Source: Methanoculleus bourgensis MS2
GTDB lineage: Archaea; Halobacteriota; Methanomicrobia; Methanomicrobiales; Methanoculleaceae
Direction: 5' to 3'
Assembly: GCF_000304355.2 (NCBI RefSeq)
Contig: NC_018227.2
Span: 806,001 to 870,000, forward strand
DNA: 64,000 nt
The notes under the pieces were generated by a model that saw nothing but the letters and a program-made list of their open reading frames with translations, did no database searches and was not told where the DNA came from. Within the stretch, counting starts at the first letter, position 1, and each line of letters starts with the position of its first letter. Positions 38,142 through 47,670 of this stretch are shown one piece after another. The position numbers and the translations under genes are program-made.

Positions 38142-39029
38142 ATGCGATTACTGCTATTGGGCGCCACGGGAATGTTGGGCCATAAATTGCTACAGATACT
38201 ATCAGGACAGTTCTCTGTAATAGGGACCATCCGCGGGGGTGTAGCAAGATATTTAAATCACTCTATATTGAAGCCAGATCTCCTGAAAGGACATGTCAAT
38301 GCAGACAACATCTCCACTGTTGAAAAAGCGATTAAAGCATGTAAACCCGATGTCGTCATAAACTGCATCGGCATCGTCAAACAACTGCCGACCGCCCATG
38401 ATCCCCTCCAGAGTATTGCAATAAACGCCCTCTTTCCGCACCAGGTCGCGCACATCTGCCAGCAAAGAGGAATCCGACTGATCCATGTCAGCACAGACTG
38501 CGTCTTCTCCGGCCGGAAGGGGAACTACCGTGAGGATGATTTCGCCGACGCCGACGACCTGTACGGTCGGACTAAGTACCTCGGTGAGGTGGACTACGAA
38601 AATGCCCTCACTCTTCGGACCTCCATCATTGGCCGCGAGCTTGGTACCAGCCACGGTTTGATCGAGTGGTTCTTGGGTCAGGATGGCGGAACAGTCAGTG
38701 GCTACACAAATGCAATTTTCAGCGGCCTGACGACGAACGCTCTCTCCGATGTCATTGCCACTATCATTACGGATTATCCGGAGATGTGCGGAGTCTGGCA
38801 TGTCGCATCTGAACCGATCAGCAAATATGACTTGCTTAAACTGGTCAAAACAGTCTATAATCTCAGCATAGAAATCCAGCCGGATAACTCAGTCGTGATC
38901 GATCGAAGTTTGAATGGAAGCAGGCTGCGAGAGAATACGAATATTATAATCCCCTCCTGGCAAACAATGATCGAGCAGATGCACCGGGATCCGACACCGT
39001 ATGCAACAATGAGGTCGAAAAAATGCTAA
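38142..39029 (+). CDS. RmlD-like sugar-nucleotide reductase
   Basis: The protein of about 295 residues is an RmlD-type short-chain reductase: MRLLLLGATGMLGHKLLQIL (NAD(P) Rossmann), VINCIGIVKQLPTAHDPLQSIAINALFPHQVA, then HVSTDCVFSGRKGNYREDDFADADDLYGRTKYLGE with the catalytic Ser/Tyr/Lys. It lacks the C-terminal cupin of CapF, so it resembles the WbvR-type 4-reductase. ATG 38142 follows GAGGA (about 38127). The stop overlaps the next gene by 7 bases. Confidence 0.82.
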   Translation: MRLLLLGATGMLGHKLLQILSGQFSVIGTIRGGVARYLNHSILKPDLLKGHVNADNISTVEKAIKACKPDVVINCIGIVKQLPTAHDPLQSIAINALFPHQVAHICQQRGIRLIHVSTDCVFSGRKGNYREDDFADADDLYGRTKYLGEVDYENALTLRTSIIGRELGTSHGLIEWFLGQDGGTVSGYTNAIFSGLTTNALSDVIATIITDYPEMCGVWHVASEPISKYDLLKLVKTVYNLSIEIQPDNSVVIDRSLNGSRLRENTNIIIPSWQTMIEQMHRDPTPYATMRSKKC

Positions 39030-40081
39030 CAGATAAGACGATACTTGTCACTGGGGGTACAGGATCGCTCGGCAAAGTCCTGATAAGGCGGTTGCTTTCC
39101 GGCGAGATGGGTTGTCCCAAAAAGATCATTGTATTCTCGCGCGATGAAGCAAAGCAACATTTCATGCGGATGGAGTATCTGAACCGGACAGCGGCAACTG
39201 ATGAGGTCATCTATAACAATTTCAAACGCATGCTTGAGTTCCGCATTGGAGATGTCAGGGATTTTCACAGCGTTAACAGGGCTCTCCGGGGAGTAGATAT
39301 CGTCTTTAACACCGCTGCATTAAAGCAAGTTCCTTCCTGCGAATACTTCCCTTTTGAAGCGGTTTTAACAAACATCACCGGCCCGGAAAATATTGTCAGG
39401 GCAATACGAGAGCAGAACCTCCCCATCGACACCGTCGTTGGCATCTCCACGGATAAAGCCTGCAAACCTGTTAACGTCATGGGCATGACAAAAGCAATTC
39501 AGGAGCGCATATTCATCCAGGCAAATCTTGATTGTCCAAACACACGCTTCATCTGTGTCCGGTACGGCAACGTTCTCGCATCTCGCGGTTCAGTGATTCC
39601 CCTGTTCCACGACCAGATCCTCAAAGGCGGCCCGATCACCATCACAACTACAGACATGACGCGTTTCCTGCTTAGCCTTGACCAGGCAGTTGACACAATC
39701 TTCGAGGCGGTAAGATGTGCACATCGGGGTGAGACCTATATCCCCCGCGTCCCGTCGGCAAAGGTGACCGATATTGCTGCCGCCCTTATTGGAGATCGTC
39801 CCATCAAGATGACCGTCACCGGAATCAGACCCGGAGAAAAGATTCATGAAATTCTTGTCTCCGAAGAAGAGGCGCACCGCACCATACCCCGTGGCGACTA
39901 CTATGTTATCCAGCCAATTCTACCCGAAATTCGTAGAGAGGTAGACTCCGGACCAACCATTGGTAAGGAGTACAGTTCCGCTGACAACCTGATGACACTA
40001 GAAGAACTGCAGAGTGAATTACACAAGTTTGGACTTCTCCTTGAGGACCTGGAAACAAACGGGGGCGAGTTGCTCAGATGA
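39023..40081 (+). CDS. UDP-N-acetylglucosamine 4,6-dehydratase (inverting type; CapE/WbjB-like)
   Basis: The 352-residue extended SDR has TILVTGGTGSLGKVLIRRLL, FNTAALKQVPSCEYFPFEAVLTNITGPENIV and VGISTDKACKPVNVMGMTKAIQERIF. The Met-Gly-x-Thr-Lys form in place of YxxxK is characteristic of the FlaA1/CapE group, in which dehydration and C5 epimerisation are combined. Product would be UDP-2-acetamido-2,6-dideoxy-L-arabino-hexulose. It sits in a reductase-dehydratase-epimerase set. Confidence 0.85.
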   Translation: MLTDKTILVTGGTGSLGKVLIRRLLSGEMGCPKKIIVFSRDEAKQHFMRMEYLNRTAATDEVIYNNFKRMLEFRIGDVRDFHSVNRALRGVDIVFNTAALKQVPSCEYFPFEAVLTNITGPENIVRAIREQNLPIDTVVGISTDKACKPVNVMGMTKAIQERIFIQANLDCPNTRFICVRYGNVLASRGSVIPLFHDQILKGGPITITTTDMTRFLLSLDQAVDTIFEAVRCAHRGETYIPRVPSAKVTDIAAALIGDRPIKMTVTGIRPGEKIHEILVSEEEAHRTIPRGDYYVIQPILPEIRREVDSGPTIGKEYSSADNLMTLEELQSELHKFGLLLEDLETNGGELLR

Positions 40082-41175
40082 AGGTGATGACCATCCTGGG
40101 TACCAGGCCCGAGATTATCCGCCTGAGCCGGATTATCCCGAAGCTGGATCGGCTTTGTGAACATGTGCTGGTACATACCGGGCAGAATTATGACCCGAAC
40201 CTGAGCGAGATCTTCTTCGATGAACTCGGGATCAGGGCGCCGGATCATTTCCTGGGTGTCCAGGGGAGATCGTTCGGCGACCAGATCGGTCAGATAATCC
40301 ACACCTCCGAAGAGATTATGCGATCCGAGCAACCGGACCGACTGCTCATTCTCGGCGATACAAACAGCAGCCTTTCGGCAATCGTCGCGAAACGAATGGG
40401 AATTCCAGTTTATCACATGGAAGCAGGCAACCGGTGCTACGACGATCGGGTTCCAGAGGAAGTCAACCGGCGAATCATCGACCACTCCAGCGACGTCCTG
40501 CTGCCGTATACCGAACGGGGCCGGGCAAACCTGCTCCGTGAGGGCATTGCAGGTGAGCGTATCTACGTGACAGGAAACCCAATCAACGAAGTTTTAGAAC
40601 ACTATCGAGGTTCTATCGAGAGTTCCGGCGTTCTTGAACGACTGAATTTAGAGCCCGGCCGATACTTCCTTGTCACCATGCACCGGGCCGAGAATGTCGA
40701 TATCGAGTCGCGCCTCCGTGCATTGATAGCAGCGATGGAAAGGCTCCACCAGTTCTATAATGTGCCCCTCATTTGCAGCCTTCATCCCCGTACACGGGAT
40801 ACAATGAAGCGGTTCGGGCTACTGGAGCGGATCTCTCCCGGCATACAGTTCCACGCTCCGTTTGGCCTCTTCGATTTCATCCGGCTCGAGCAGAACGCCT
40901 GTTGCGTCTTGAGCGACAGCGGCACAGTTCAAGAAGAGTGTTGCATCTTCCATGTCCCCAACGTAACCCTCCGTGATGTGACTGAACGACCGGAAACGAT
41001 CGAGTGCGGCAGTAACATCCTGAGCGGAGCCGACCACGACACGATTGTGCGTGCAGTCAAATGTGTGCTCTCCCGAGATCCTGACTGGAAGGTGCCGGAT
41101 GAGTACATGGCAGGCAGAGTCAGCGACACGATAGTGAAGATCATGGTGGGGTACAGCCCGGAACGAAAGAGATGA
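40078..41175 (+). CDS. UDP-N-acetylglucosamine 2-epimerase family (CapG/WbjD-like)
   Basis: The 365-residue protein has the non-hydrolysing 2-epimerase fold: MTILGTRPEIIRLSRIIPKL, HTGQNYDPNLSEIFFDELGI, HMEAGNRCYDDRVPEEVNRRIIDHSSDVLLPYTERGRANLL, TMHRAENVD and SDSGTVQEECCIFHVPNVTLRD. In the three-gene route this is the last step, giving UDP-L-FucNAc or UDP-L-QuiNAc. It is the second such epimerase in the window (another at 48951). It overlaps the preceding stop by 4 bases. Confidence 0.88.
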   Translation: MKVMTILGTRPEIIRLSRIIPKLDRLCEHVLVHTGQNYDPNLSEIFFDELGIRAPDHFLGVQGRSFGDQIGQIIHTSEEIMRSEQPDRLLILGDTNSSLSAIVAKRMGIPVYHMEAGNRCYDDRVPEEVNRRIIDHSSDVLLPYTERGRANLLREGIAGERIYVTGNPINEVLEHYRGSIESSGVLERLNLEPGRYFLVTMHRAENVDIESRLRALIAAMERLHQFYNVPLICSLHPRTRDTMKRFGLLERISPGIQFHAPFGLFDFIRLEQNACCVLSDSGTVQEECCIFHVPNVTLRDVTERPETIECGSNILSGADHDTIVRAVKCVLSRDPDWKVPDEYMAGRVSDTIVKIMVGYSPERKR

Positions 41176-41206
41176 GATCACCCTCACACGGGATGTGCCG
41201 GTTCTT

Positions 41207-42403
41207 ATGAAATTTGCTCTCGTCTCTCTTGGGTTGCCCCCATCCCAGTCAGGACAGTCACTGGTACTGTATCATCTATTGAAGGATCTCGAGCCCGATC
41301 AATACTGTCTGATCACACAGAAGAATTTTCATCTCTATGGGAGTCAGGGGAACGGGTCATCTCACCTGCCCGGCGCATACCACCACATCAATCCAGATTA
41401 TCAGGTAATCCGTGGAATGCTCAGGCTCGCGTCAACAGCACGCAGTACAGGTATCCTCAGTGCGCTCTTGAAGGTGCGGGTCCACCAGTTGAGAAGGATA
41501 ATCCGCCAGGAACAATCTGAGGCCGTCATTGCCTGTACCGGGGACCTCTTTGATCCTCCTGCAGCATACCAGGTAAGCAGGTCACTCGATATCCCCTACA
41601 TCCTGTATGCGTTTGACCATTACTCTCATCAATGGATGCCTCCTCTCCTGCATGCGTTTGCGCGAAAGCATGAAGAGCAACTCATTCCAGGAGCGGCAGA
41701 AGTTATCGTCCCCAATGAGTTCCTCTGCCGGGAGTACCGCCGGACATATGGTATTGAGGCGACGGTCCTGCACAACCCCTGTGACCTCTCGCGGTATCAA
41801 GCGAGTCCGGAGCACGATAGAGCCGACAAAGAGAAAGAGGTCACAATACTCTATACTGGGGCAATCTATGAAGCGCATTATGACGCCTTCCAGAATTTGA
41901 TCCAAGCTTTACATACTCTGGATCGGCCGGAAGTCCGTCTCCATATCTATACACCGCAATCGGAATCCAGGCTGAGAGCAAATAATATCTCCGGAGAGTA
42001 TGTTACGTACCATAAAAACCAACCGATCTTTATGATGCCTGAGATTCAACAAAAAGCGGACATTTTATTCCTTCCACTCGCATTCAACTCACCATATCCG
42101 GAGATCGTGAAGACGGCATCGCCAGGAAAGATCGGCGAGCTTCTTGCCGCAAGGCGTCCCGTACTGGTGCATGCACCTGCAGACTCCTTTGTTTCATGGT
42201 ACTTCAAACAGCACTCCTGCGGTCTGGTGATCGATAAAAGCGATCCTGTTGAACTCGCAAACGGGATCGAGGCGCTCATTGAGGATCGGGAACTTCAACA
42301 GAACTTAAGCACCGCCGCATATGCCCGCGCAAAAAAAGACTTCGATGATGTGACCATCAAAAAACCACATGATGCCCGTGGGGCCACAGGCATACCGGAT
42401 TAA
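41207..42403 (+). CDS. Glycosyltransferase family 4, 3' end split by IS110
   Basis: The GT-B protein starts MKFALVSLGLPPSQSGQSLVLYHLLKDL and has EVIVPNEFLCREYRRTYGIEATVLHNPCDL with the C-terminal donor domain (ILYTGAIYEAHYDAF, then ADILFLPLAFNSPYPEIVKTASPGKIGELLAARRPVLVHAP). The last 13 codons before the stop (after ATCAAA, near 42361) are insertion-sequence DNA. The original 3' end is preserved beyond the element at 43874-43915: GAA AGG TTT... encodes ERFADLVESRCIR followed by TGA. The lost tail is short, so partial activity is possible. Confidence 0.85.
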   Translation: MKFALVSLGLPPSQSGQSLVLYHLLKDLEPDQYCLITQKNFHLYGSQGNGSSHLPGAYHHINPDYQVIRGMLRLASTARSTGILSALLKVRVHQLRRIIRQEQSEAVIACTGDLFDPPAAYQVSRSLDIPYILYAFDHYSHQWMPPLLHAFARKHEEQLIPGAAEVIVPNEFLCREYRRTYGIEATVLHNPCDLSRYQASPEHDRADKEKEVTILYTGAIYEAHYDAFQNLIQALHTLDRPEVRLHIYTPQSESRLRANNISGEYVTYHKNQPIFMMPEIQQKADILFLPLAFNSPYPEIVKTASPGKIGELLAARRPVLVHAPADSFVSWYFKQHSCGLVIDKSDPVELANGIEALIEDRELQQNLSTAAYARAKKDFDDVTIKKPHDARGATGIPD

Positions 42404-42578
42404 AATAGTTGGGTGGCCATTTCTCATGGGGTAGTGAAGGCTGACCCCTTTTTGGGACCTGATCCCGTGAAAAAAACTAACCAAGCCATCGTTTCGGAAG
42501 CATACCTGCATCATCGAATGCGTATACGAAAAGGCTCCTGAAGCATTTTGGATCTACCCCACCAGTCACTGAGGTGTT
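42404..42578 (+). ncRNA. Candidate bridge-RNA region of the IS110 element
   Basis: IS110-subgroup elements encode a bridge RNA in their 5' non-coding end that pairs with donor and target DNA. Here about 175 bases separate the false end of the glycosyltransferase frame from the transposase, and they contain no ORF. The location fits; I could not derive the fold or guide loops by eye. Confidence 0.4.
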
Positions 42579-43862
42579 ATGAAGGAACTAACCAAGGTGT
42601 GTGGAATCGATGTCCATAAGATGTTTCTCCAGGTTTGCATTCTCTCGCGATCTGGAGAATACTCCCAGCACCGTTTCCACAACACTCCTCATGGGATTCT
42701 CGCACTAAAAGACCTTGTGCTTGCTGAAGGGTGTGAGGTCGTTGCCATGGAATCGACCGGGATCTACTGGTATCGCCTCTTTCTGGAACTCGAGTCAGAT
42801 ATCCGGACGATCGTTGCCAACGCGCGCCAGATCAAGAGTATCCCGGGGCGCAAGACGGACATGAATGATGCCCGATGGATTGCCGAGCTCGCTCTCCACG
42901 GGTTGATCCGGCCTTCCCGGATCTTTCCCCGGCGCGATCGTGAGTTCCGGGATCTGACCCGCAACCGGGAAACACTGGTGAGAACCCGGACAACCATCAA
43001 GAACCGGATTCATAAGATCCTGGATAGTGCCGGTATCCGCCTGAACGTAGCGCTGAAAGACATCTTCGGGAAATCGGGTCGTCACTTGCTCGCCGGCATC
43101 GCTGAGCAGAAGGATCTGGAGGCCACCCTCGCGACTATCCCCTCACCCCTGATTCTCCGCCGTGCTGATCAACTCCGAGAGATCCTCCAGGATAGCCCTC
43201 TCTCTCCTACCCAGCTGCATCTCCTCACGACCCAGTTGCACCTGCTTGAGGAGATTGAGGAGAAGATCGCTCATCTGGATGAGCTGATCCTTGCCTCACT
43301 CGAGGATTCCCAGATGGAGGCACTCCCGATTTGTACCTCGGTGCCGGGGATCAGCATCACTGCGGCGACAACTATTCTCGCAGAACTGGGTGATGTCCGG
43401 GACTTCTCATCTGCGGATCGTCTGGTTTCCTGGGCGGGACTGGCACCATCAGTCTATCAATCTGCCGATACCCTGGTGTGTGGCAAGATCACAAAACAGG
43501 GGTCAAAGAGTCTCCGCTGGATCCTGGTGCAGGTGGCCCAGGCGGCAAGTCGGACTACGGATACCGTCTTCTCCCGCTTCTTCCGGCGTATCGCCTTCCG
43601 AAGGGGGCGGAATAAGGCAATTGTCGCTCTTGCCCGGAAGATCCTCACTATCCTCTGGCATCTCCTGGTGAACCGAGAACTCTACGTCGAACCGGGTGTC
43701 CAGAGAGTGCGGAAACTCCCGGCACGCGCCACCTTGTCGAAGATCTCGATCGATGATGCGACCGAGATCCTGTTGAACGCGGGGTACCGAATTTACTCGC
43801 CCGAGAGCCAGAAGTCGGCCGGCAAGGGGGTGGGGGCAAAGAGGGCCACCCATCCCCTTTAA
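42579..43862 (+). CDS. IS110-family transposase (DEDD/serine recombinase)
   Basis: The 427-residue protein has the RuvC-like DEDD domain (KVCGIDVHKMFLQVCIL; AMESTGIYWYRLF; GRKTDMNDARWIAELALHGLIRPS). The C-terminal Tnp20 domain has SVPGISITAATTILAELGDVRDFSSADRLVSWAGLAP...KITKQGSKSLRWILVQVAQAA, which carries the catalytic Ser region. The start follows GAGGTG. The protein appears intact, so the element may be active. Confidence 0.93.
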   Translation: MKELTKVCGIDVHKMFLQVCILSRSGEYSQHRFHNTPHGILALKDLVLAEGCEVVAMESTGIYWYRLFLELESDIRTIVANARQIKSIPGRKTDMNDARWIAELALHGLIRPSRIFPRRDREFRDLTRNRETLVRTRTTIKNRIHKILDSAGIRLNVALKDIFGKSGRHLLAGIAEQKDLEATLATIPSPLILRRADQLREILQDSPLSPTQLHLLTTQLHLLEEIEEKIAHLDELILASLEDSQMEALPICTSVPGISITAATTILAELGDVRDFSSADRLVSWAGLAPSVYQSADTLVCGKITKQGSKSLRWILVQVAQAASRTTDTVFSRFFRRIAFRRGRNKAIVALARKILTILWHLLVNRELYVEPGVQRVRKLPARATLSKISIDDATEILLNAGYRIYSPESQKSAGKGVGAKRATHPL

Positions 43863-43919
43863 CATTTTCATACGAAAGGTTTGCTGATCTTGTGGAATCT
43901 CGATGCATCAGGTGATATA

Positions 43920-44621
43920 GTGGATTATAGCGACATGTACCGGAACGGCGAATACCTTCGGAAGAACCCCACATGGGATGCGGGGGATTCATCATGGAAA
44001 GCCGAGCAGATTCTGCAAATGCTCCTGGAGCATAATATCCGCGTGCGTACCATCGGCGAGGTCGGGTGCGGAGCGGGCGAGATACTGGTCAATCTGCAGA
44101 GAGCGATGGGCGACAACTGTGTTTTCCGGGGTTACGACATCTCACCCCAGGCGATTGAGCTCTGCAAGCCTAAATCAAACGCAAAACTGCACTTTTTCCA
44201 GCGCGATCTTCTCCAGGAGCCTGATATTAACTGGGATGTCCTCCTTGCCATTGATGTGATAGAGCATGTTGAGGACTACCTCGGGTTTCTGCGCGCAATT
44301 AAAGGTAAGGCGACGTATAAGATCTTCCACGTTCCGCTGGAATTCTTCGTCCTCTCCGCACTCCATTCTGGGTTCTTACGCAAGCAGCGATCGAATAGCG
44401 GCCATCTGCACTATTTTACGAAGGATATACTCTTACAGATGTTCAATGAACTTGGCTACGATGTCCTCGATACTCGTTACACACCTGGATTTCTGGTTTC
44501 GCGGGGACACGGTTGGAAAGACGCTCTGCTCTACATACCCCGGAGGATTGGTTTTCTCCTTCACAAAGACCTGACCGTGAGAATATTCGGCGGATATTCC
44601 CTGCTGGTGCTGGCACGATAG
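43920..44621 (+). CDS. SAM-dependent methyltransferase
   Basis: The 233-residue protein has VRTIGEVGCGAGEILVNL (motif I), FRGYDISPQAIELCKPKSNAKLHFFQRDLLQEPDINWDVLLAIDVIEHVEDYLGFLR and a C-terminal RSNSGHLHYFTKDILLQMFNELGYDVLDTRY. GTG 43920 (VDYSDMYRNGEYL) has AGGTGA upstream. It starts 4 bases after the original glycosyltransferase stop (43913-43915), so the two genes were adjacent before the IS110 insertion. Confidence 0.82.
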   Translation: MDYSDMYRNGEYLRKNPTWDAGDSSWKAEQILQMLLEHNIRVRTIGEVGCGAGEILVNLQRAMGDNCVFRGYDISPQAIELCKPKSNAKLHFFQRDLLQEPDINWDVLLAIDVIEHVEDYLGFLRAIKGKATYKIFHVPLEFFVLSALHSGFLRKQRSNSGHLHYFTKDILLQMFNELGYDVLDTRYTPGFLVSRGHGWKDALLYIPRRIGFLLHKDLTVRIFGGYSLLVLAR

Positions 44622-45174
44622 GGGCGGCCGAGCCTGATACTGCGCTCGATAGTACCAACACAAAGCCGTTCAGTGAGGACATCTTCCCGATTGGCCGCCC
44701 TTAAGCCAGTTCAGCTCGGATGATACTATAAAGGCACGATGACCTCCCCTGATACAAGGTGAGACTGCAGGGGTAGCGCAACAAAATTTCTGTAAATTCC
44801 CTCATCTCCGCCGCTTCTTTGCATCAACACCCGCTTCCCCACAGGTTATTGCCTCTGCCAACATAACTCCGGAAGATTCCTCCAGACTCGGCAGGACAAG
44901 TGCCGGAAGCGGTCATCCCGGCACAGAAGGAGTCCCCTGCCCGTAAAAGTTTCCGCTGCTCTCCGGATCTGCCGGACATCGAAGGTACGCAGACACTCCC
45001 AGTCGGGATTGGCGTCAGTGTAGGGGTCGAACAGATTATGCCGGGCAGATTCCTTTAAAAACTCAATCAAAACATATATTTTAGCAAAAATAAATAGATA
45101 TCATTAATAAATATCAATTGTCGGCATTCGTGTATGATGGATCAAATGTATTCCAACGCCTGCGGATAGATAGT
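44622..45174. other. AT-rich intergenic stretch with inverted repeat
   Basis: GGGCGGCC (44622-44629) and GGCCGCCC (44693-44700) form a stem with a 63-base loop directly after the methyltransferase stop, a possible terminator. The right part (about 45060-45115) is very AT-rich and holds likely promoters for the next gene. Apart from one weak minus-strand frame, reported separately, I see no gene. Confidence 0.4.
44846..45070 (-). CDS. Weak 74-residue ORF
   Basis: A TTG-started frame encodes IEFLKESARHNLFDPYTDANPDWECLRTFDVRQIRRAAETFTGRGLLLCRDDRFRHLSCRVWRNLPELCWQRQ. Residue use is protein-like and the upstream bases are AT-rich, but I do not recognise a domain. It might be a remnant of a glycan-locus gene. 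Confidence 0.25.
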   Translation of the reverse strand: MIEFLKESARHNLFDPYTDANPDWECLRTFDVRQIRRAAETFTGRGLLLCRDDRFRHLSCRVWRNLPELCWQRQ

Positions 45175-46419
45175 ATGAAGCACAATCTGTTAATCATCAC
45201 CCCCGACTTTCCCGAATCCGCCGATACATACGTCGGTGGAATTTTCGTAAAAAACTTCATCGATTCAATAAAATCCCATTTTCAGGAAGTTGTCGTGGTG
45301 GCGCCCGTCCTCTTTTCCGGCAAACTCATGCCGAACGACCGGCTCTGTAAAGACTATCACTATGATAACGTCTCGGTGTTCTACCCTCGCTGCTTCTTCC
45401 TCCCGAGGTGCCTCCATCTCCCGGGGATCACCAACAGGTCGAAATTGTCCTTCGACACCCGACCATACGTCGTGGAGCGGTTGGTCAAAAAGATGGGTAT
45501 AAAGTTTGACCTGATCCACGCCCATTTCACGTGGCCGTCGGCCTATATCGGCGTAATGCTGAAGGAGAAGTTGAAGATCCCGGTCATCACAACGGTTCAC
45601 GAGGATCCGGCATGGCTATCTGAAGAGAACAACATGAACCACCCCCTGATCCAGAAAGCCTGGCTGAACTCGGATGCCATACTTAGAGCGAACACATACG
45701 ACATATCCACATTGAAAAACTACAACGCAAAGGTCTTCCGGGTCCCAAACGGCTTCTCCACGATCTTCCGGCCGATGGATGGTACGGCTTGCAGAACCGC
45801 GCTCGGGCTACCGGAAGATCGGCGCATCCTTTTGTCTGTCGGGAACCTGGACGTCATCAAAGGCCACCGTTACCTCCTCTCAGCGATCCAGAATATCGTT
45901 CAGGAGCATCCGGACTTGCTCTGCGTCATTGTTGGCAGCGGACCGCAGAGAGCAACACTGGAGAGGCAGATCGTTGATGAAGGCCTGTCGGAATATGTAA
46001 TGATGGTAGGAAACAAACCCCACGGTGAGATCCCGTTCTGGATGAATGCATGTGACCTCTTTGTTCTCCCAAGTTTAAACGAGAGTTTTGGGATAGTCCA
46101 GATTGAAGCCATGGCCTGCGGAAAACCTGTTGTTGCAACTGCCACCCCTGGAAGTAGAGAGATCATCGTCTCCGACAGGCATGGGCTATTATGCCAGCCC
46201 GCAAACGCGGATGATCTCGCAGAAAAGATCCGTGTCGGGCTACAGAAGGACTGGAGCCATGAGGAGATCCTGCAATTCGCGGAGAGGTTTTCGTGGGACA
46301 GGATAGCCGAAGATATCCTTCAAATCTATGATACGGCAATATACGAGCGGCATGGGTTGGGCAAAGCCTCTGGGGAGGTAATTTCGCCTATCCCAACTGT
46401 ATCCTCAAGCCATCACTGA
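45175..46419 (+). CDS. Glycosyltransferase family 4
   Basis: The protein of about 414 residues starts MKHNLLIITPDFPESADTYVGGIFVKNFIDSI and has an N-terminal GT-B domain (FDLIHAHFTWPSAYIGVMLK). The donor domain has LLSVGNLDVIKGHRYLLSAIQNI, VGSGPQRATLERQI and LFVLPSLNESFGIVQIEAMACGKPVVATATPGSREII, with the E-x7-E motif. It should add a sugar to a lipid-linked glycan at the inner membrane face. It ends in a 15-base overlap with the oppositely oriented next gene. Confidence 0.9.
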   Translation: MKHNLLIITPDFPESADTYVGGIFVKNFIDSIKSHFQEVVVVAPVLFSGKLMPNDRLCKDYHYDNVSVFYPRCFFLPRCLHLPGITNRSKLSFDTRPYVVERLVKKMGIKFDLIHAHFTWPSAYIGVMLKEKLKIPVITTVHEDPAWLSEENNMNHPLIQKAWLNSDAILRANTYDISTLKNYNAKVFRVPNGFSTIFRPMDGTACRTALGLPEDRRILLSVGNLDVIKGHRYLLSAIQNIVQEHPDLLCVIVGSGPQRATLERQIVDEGLSEYVMMVGNKPHGEIPFWMNACDLFVLPSLNESFGIVQIEAMACGKPVVATATPGSREIIVSDRHGLLCQPANADDLAEKIRVGLQKDWSHEEILQFAERFSWDRIAEDILQIYDTAIYERHGLGKASGEVISPIPTVSSSHH

Positions 46420-47535
46420 ACCGTTCAGGTATCGGTACAGACCTAGCAACCTCCCCTCCATCTCCCCCCAGTTATACCTCTCAAGAACCGCCCTCCGCCC
46501 GTTCTCCCCCATCCTCCGCGCCTCTTCGGGGTGCTCCATCAGGTAGATAACCGCCTCCGCAATCGCACCCGGGTCCGTCGGGTCGACGAGCACCCCGCAC
46601 CCTGCCGCACCGACCACCCTCCTGATCTCCGGAAAGTCGCTTGCGACGATGGGGAGGCCGCAGAGCATGTAGTCAAAGAGCTTGTTCGGGAGGCCGATGT
46701 AGGCGTTGTAGTAGTCGGGCTGGAAGACAAGGAGGGCGATACTCCCCCTGCACAGGGTCTCATACATCTGCCGGTAGGGGAGGTAGCCAGTCATCGTGAT
46801 CTCGGGTCTTGGGTCGGTCTTTGCCGCAATCGCACCGATATCCTCACGGACGTTCCCGACGAGCGTCAGGGAGACGTCGGGGAACGTTGCCTTCACCCTT
46901 GAGATCGCCTGGATGCACTCCCTGATGCCGTGAAACATCTGCATGTTCCCGGCCATGTAGACCACGCTATGGCTGTTCCTTGCCTTCGGAACCGGCGGCG
47001 CCTGATCGGTGACCGAGTAGTTGGATATGATCACAGGCTCCGTCCCGTTCCCCCGGAATCGCTCAGCGACGCTCTCGCTGACGGCAATTTTTGCGTCGGC
47101 AAACCGCGCGAGCAGGAGTTCCACCGGGGAGATCAGGGACGCCAAGGTCCTCGTGAGGACGGCCACCTCCGGGAGGCCGAGGTCGAACGGGATCTCGCTC
47201 GGCCAGTGCTCGTGGATGTCGTAGACGACCTTCCGTCCCCTCACCGCCTTCAGCAGGAGCGCTAGAAGGAGAGCGTCCGGCTCATGGCAGTGAACGACGT
47301 CGCACTCCTCTCCCAGGCACGCCCGAAACACCCGCCAGAGCGTCACCGGGTGGAGGAGAGTCGATGCAGGTTTTGGTATGGTGACGATCCGCACGTCACC
47401 CTCCTCCGCGACGCCTCCGGCATCCGAGGGGGCGATGATCGTGACGTCGTGCTCCTTTGCAAGGCTCTTCGCCTCTTTCTCGAATATCCGCCCGTCGTGA
47501 GGCCGGTGGGTTGTGGTGAGCATGCAGATACGCAT
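46405..47535 (-). CDS. Glycosyltransferase family 4
   Basis: The 376-residue protein has MRICMLTTTHRPHDGRIFEKEAKSLAKEHDVTII, DVVHCHEPDALLLALLLK, VVYDIHEHWPSEIPFDLGLP and a donor domain (VVYMAGNMQMFHGIRECIQAISRV; GSIALLVFQPDYYNAYIGLPNKLFDYMLCGLPIVASDFPEIRRVVGAAGCGVLVDPTDP). It lies in the minus-strand glycan gene set. Confidence 0.9.
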   Translation of the reverse strand: MRICMLTTTHRPHDGRIFEKEAKSLAKEHDVTIIAPSDAGGVAEEGDVRIVTIPKPASTLLHPVTLWRVFRACLGEECDVVHCHEPDALLLALLLKAVRGRKVVYDIHEHWPSEIPFDLGLPEVAVLTRTLASLISPVELLLARFADAKIAVSESVAERFRGNGTEPVIISNYSVTDQAPPVPKARNSHSVVYMAGNMQMFHGIRECIQAISRVKATFPDVSLTLVGNVREDIGAIAAKTDPRPEITMTGYLPYRQMYETLCRGSIALLVFQPDYYNAYIGLPNKLFDYMLCGLPIVASDFPEIRRVVGAAGCGVLVDPTDPGAIAEAVIYLMEHPEEARRMGENGRRAVLERYNWGEMEGRLLGLYRYLNGSVMA

Positions 47536-47670
47536 AGGTCAGGGTTCAGGCCTCCCTGCCCGGGAGCGAACAAGAGGGCTGAGCAGCCCCTCATTATATG
47601 GAGGGGCATTTATAGTTTGTCGAGGATGAACGGCTCCGGCAGAACAGAAGCATCCGAAAAATAGATGAAA

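Larger units (their letters stand above)
42362..43873 (+). mobile_element. IS110-family insertion sequence
   Basis: The element is bounded by inference from the split glycosyltransferase: left junction at about 42359-42364 and right junction at about 43871-43874. It is about 1.5 kb with one transposase gene, no terminal inverted repeats and a long 5' non-coding part. These are features of the IS110 subgroup. The exact 2-base core cannot be fixed by eye. Confidence 0.8.
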
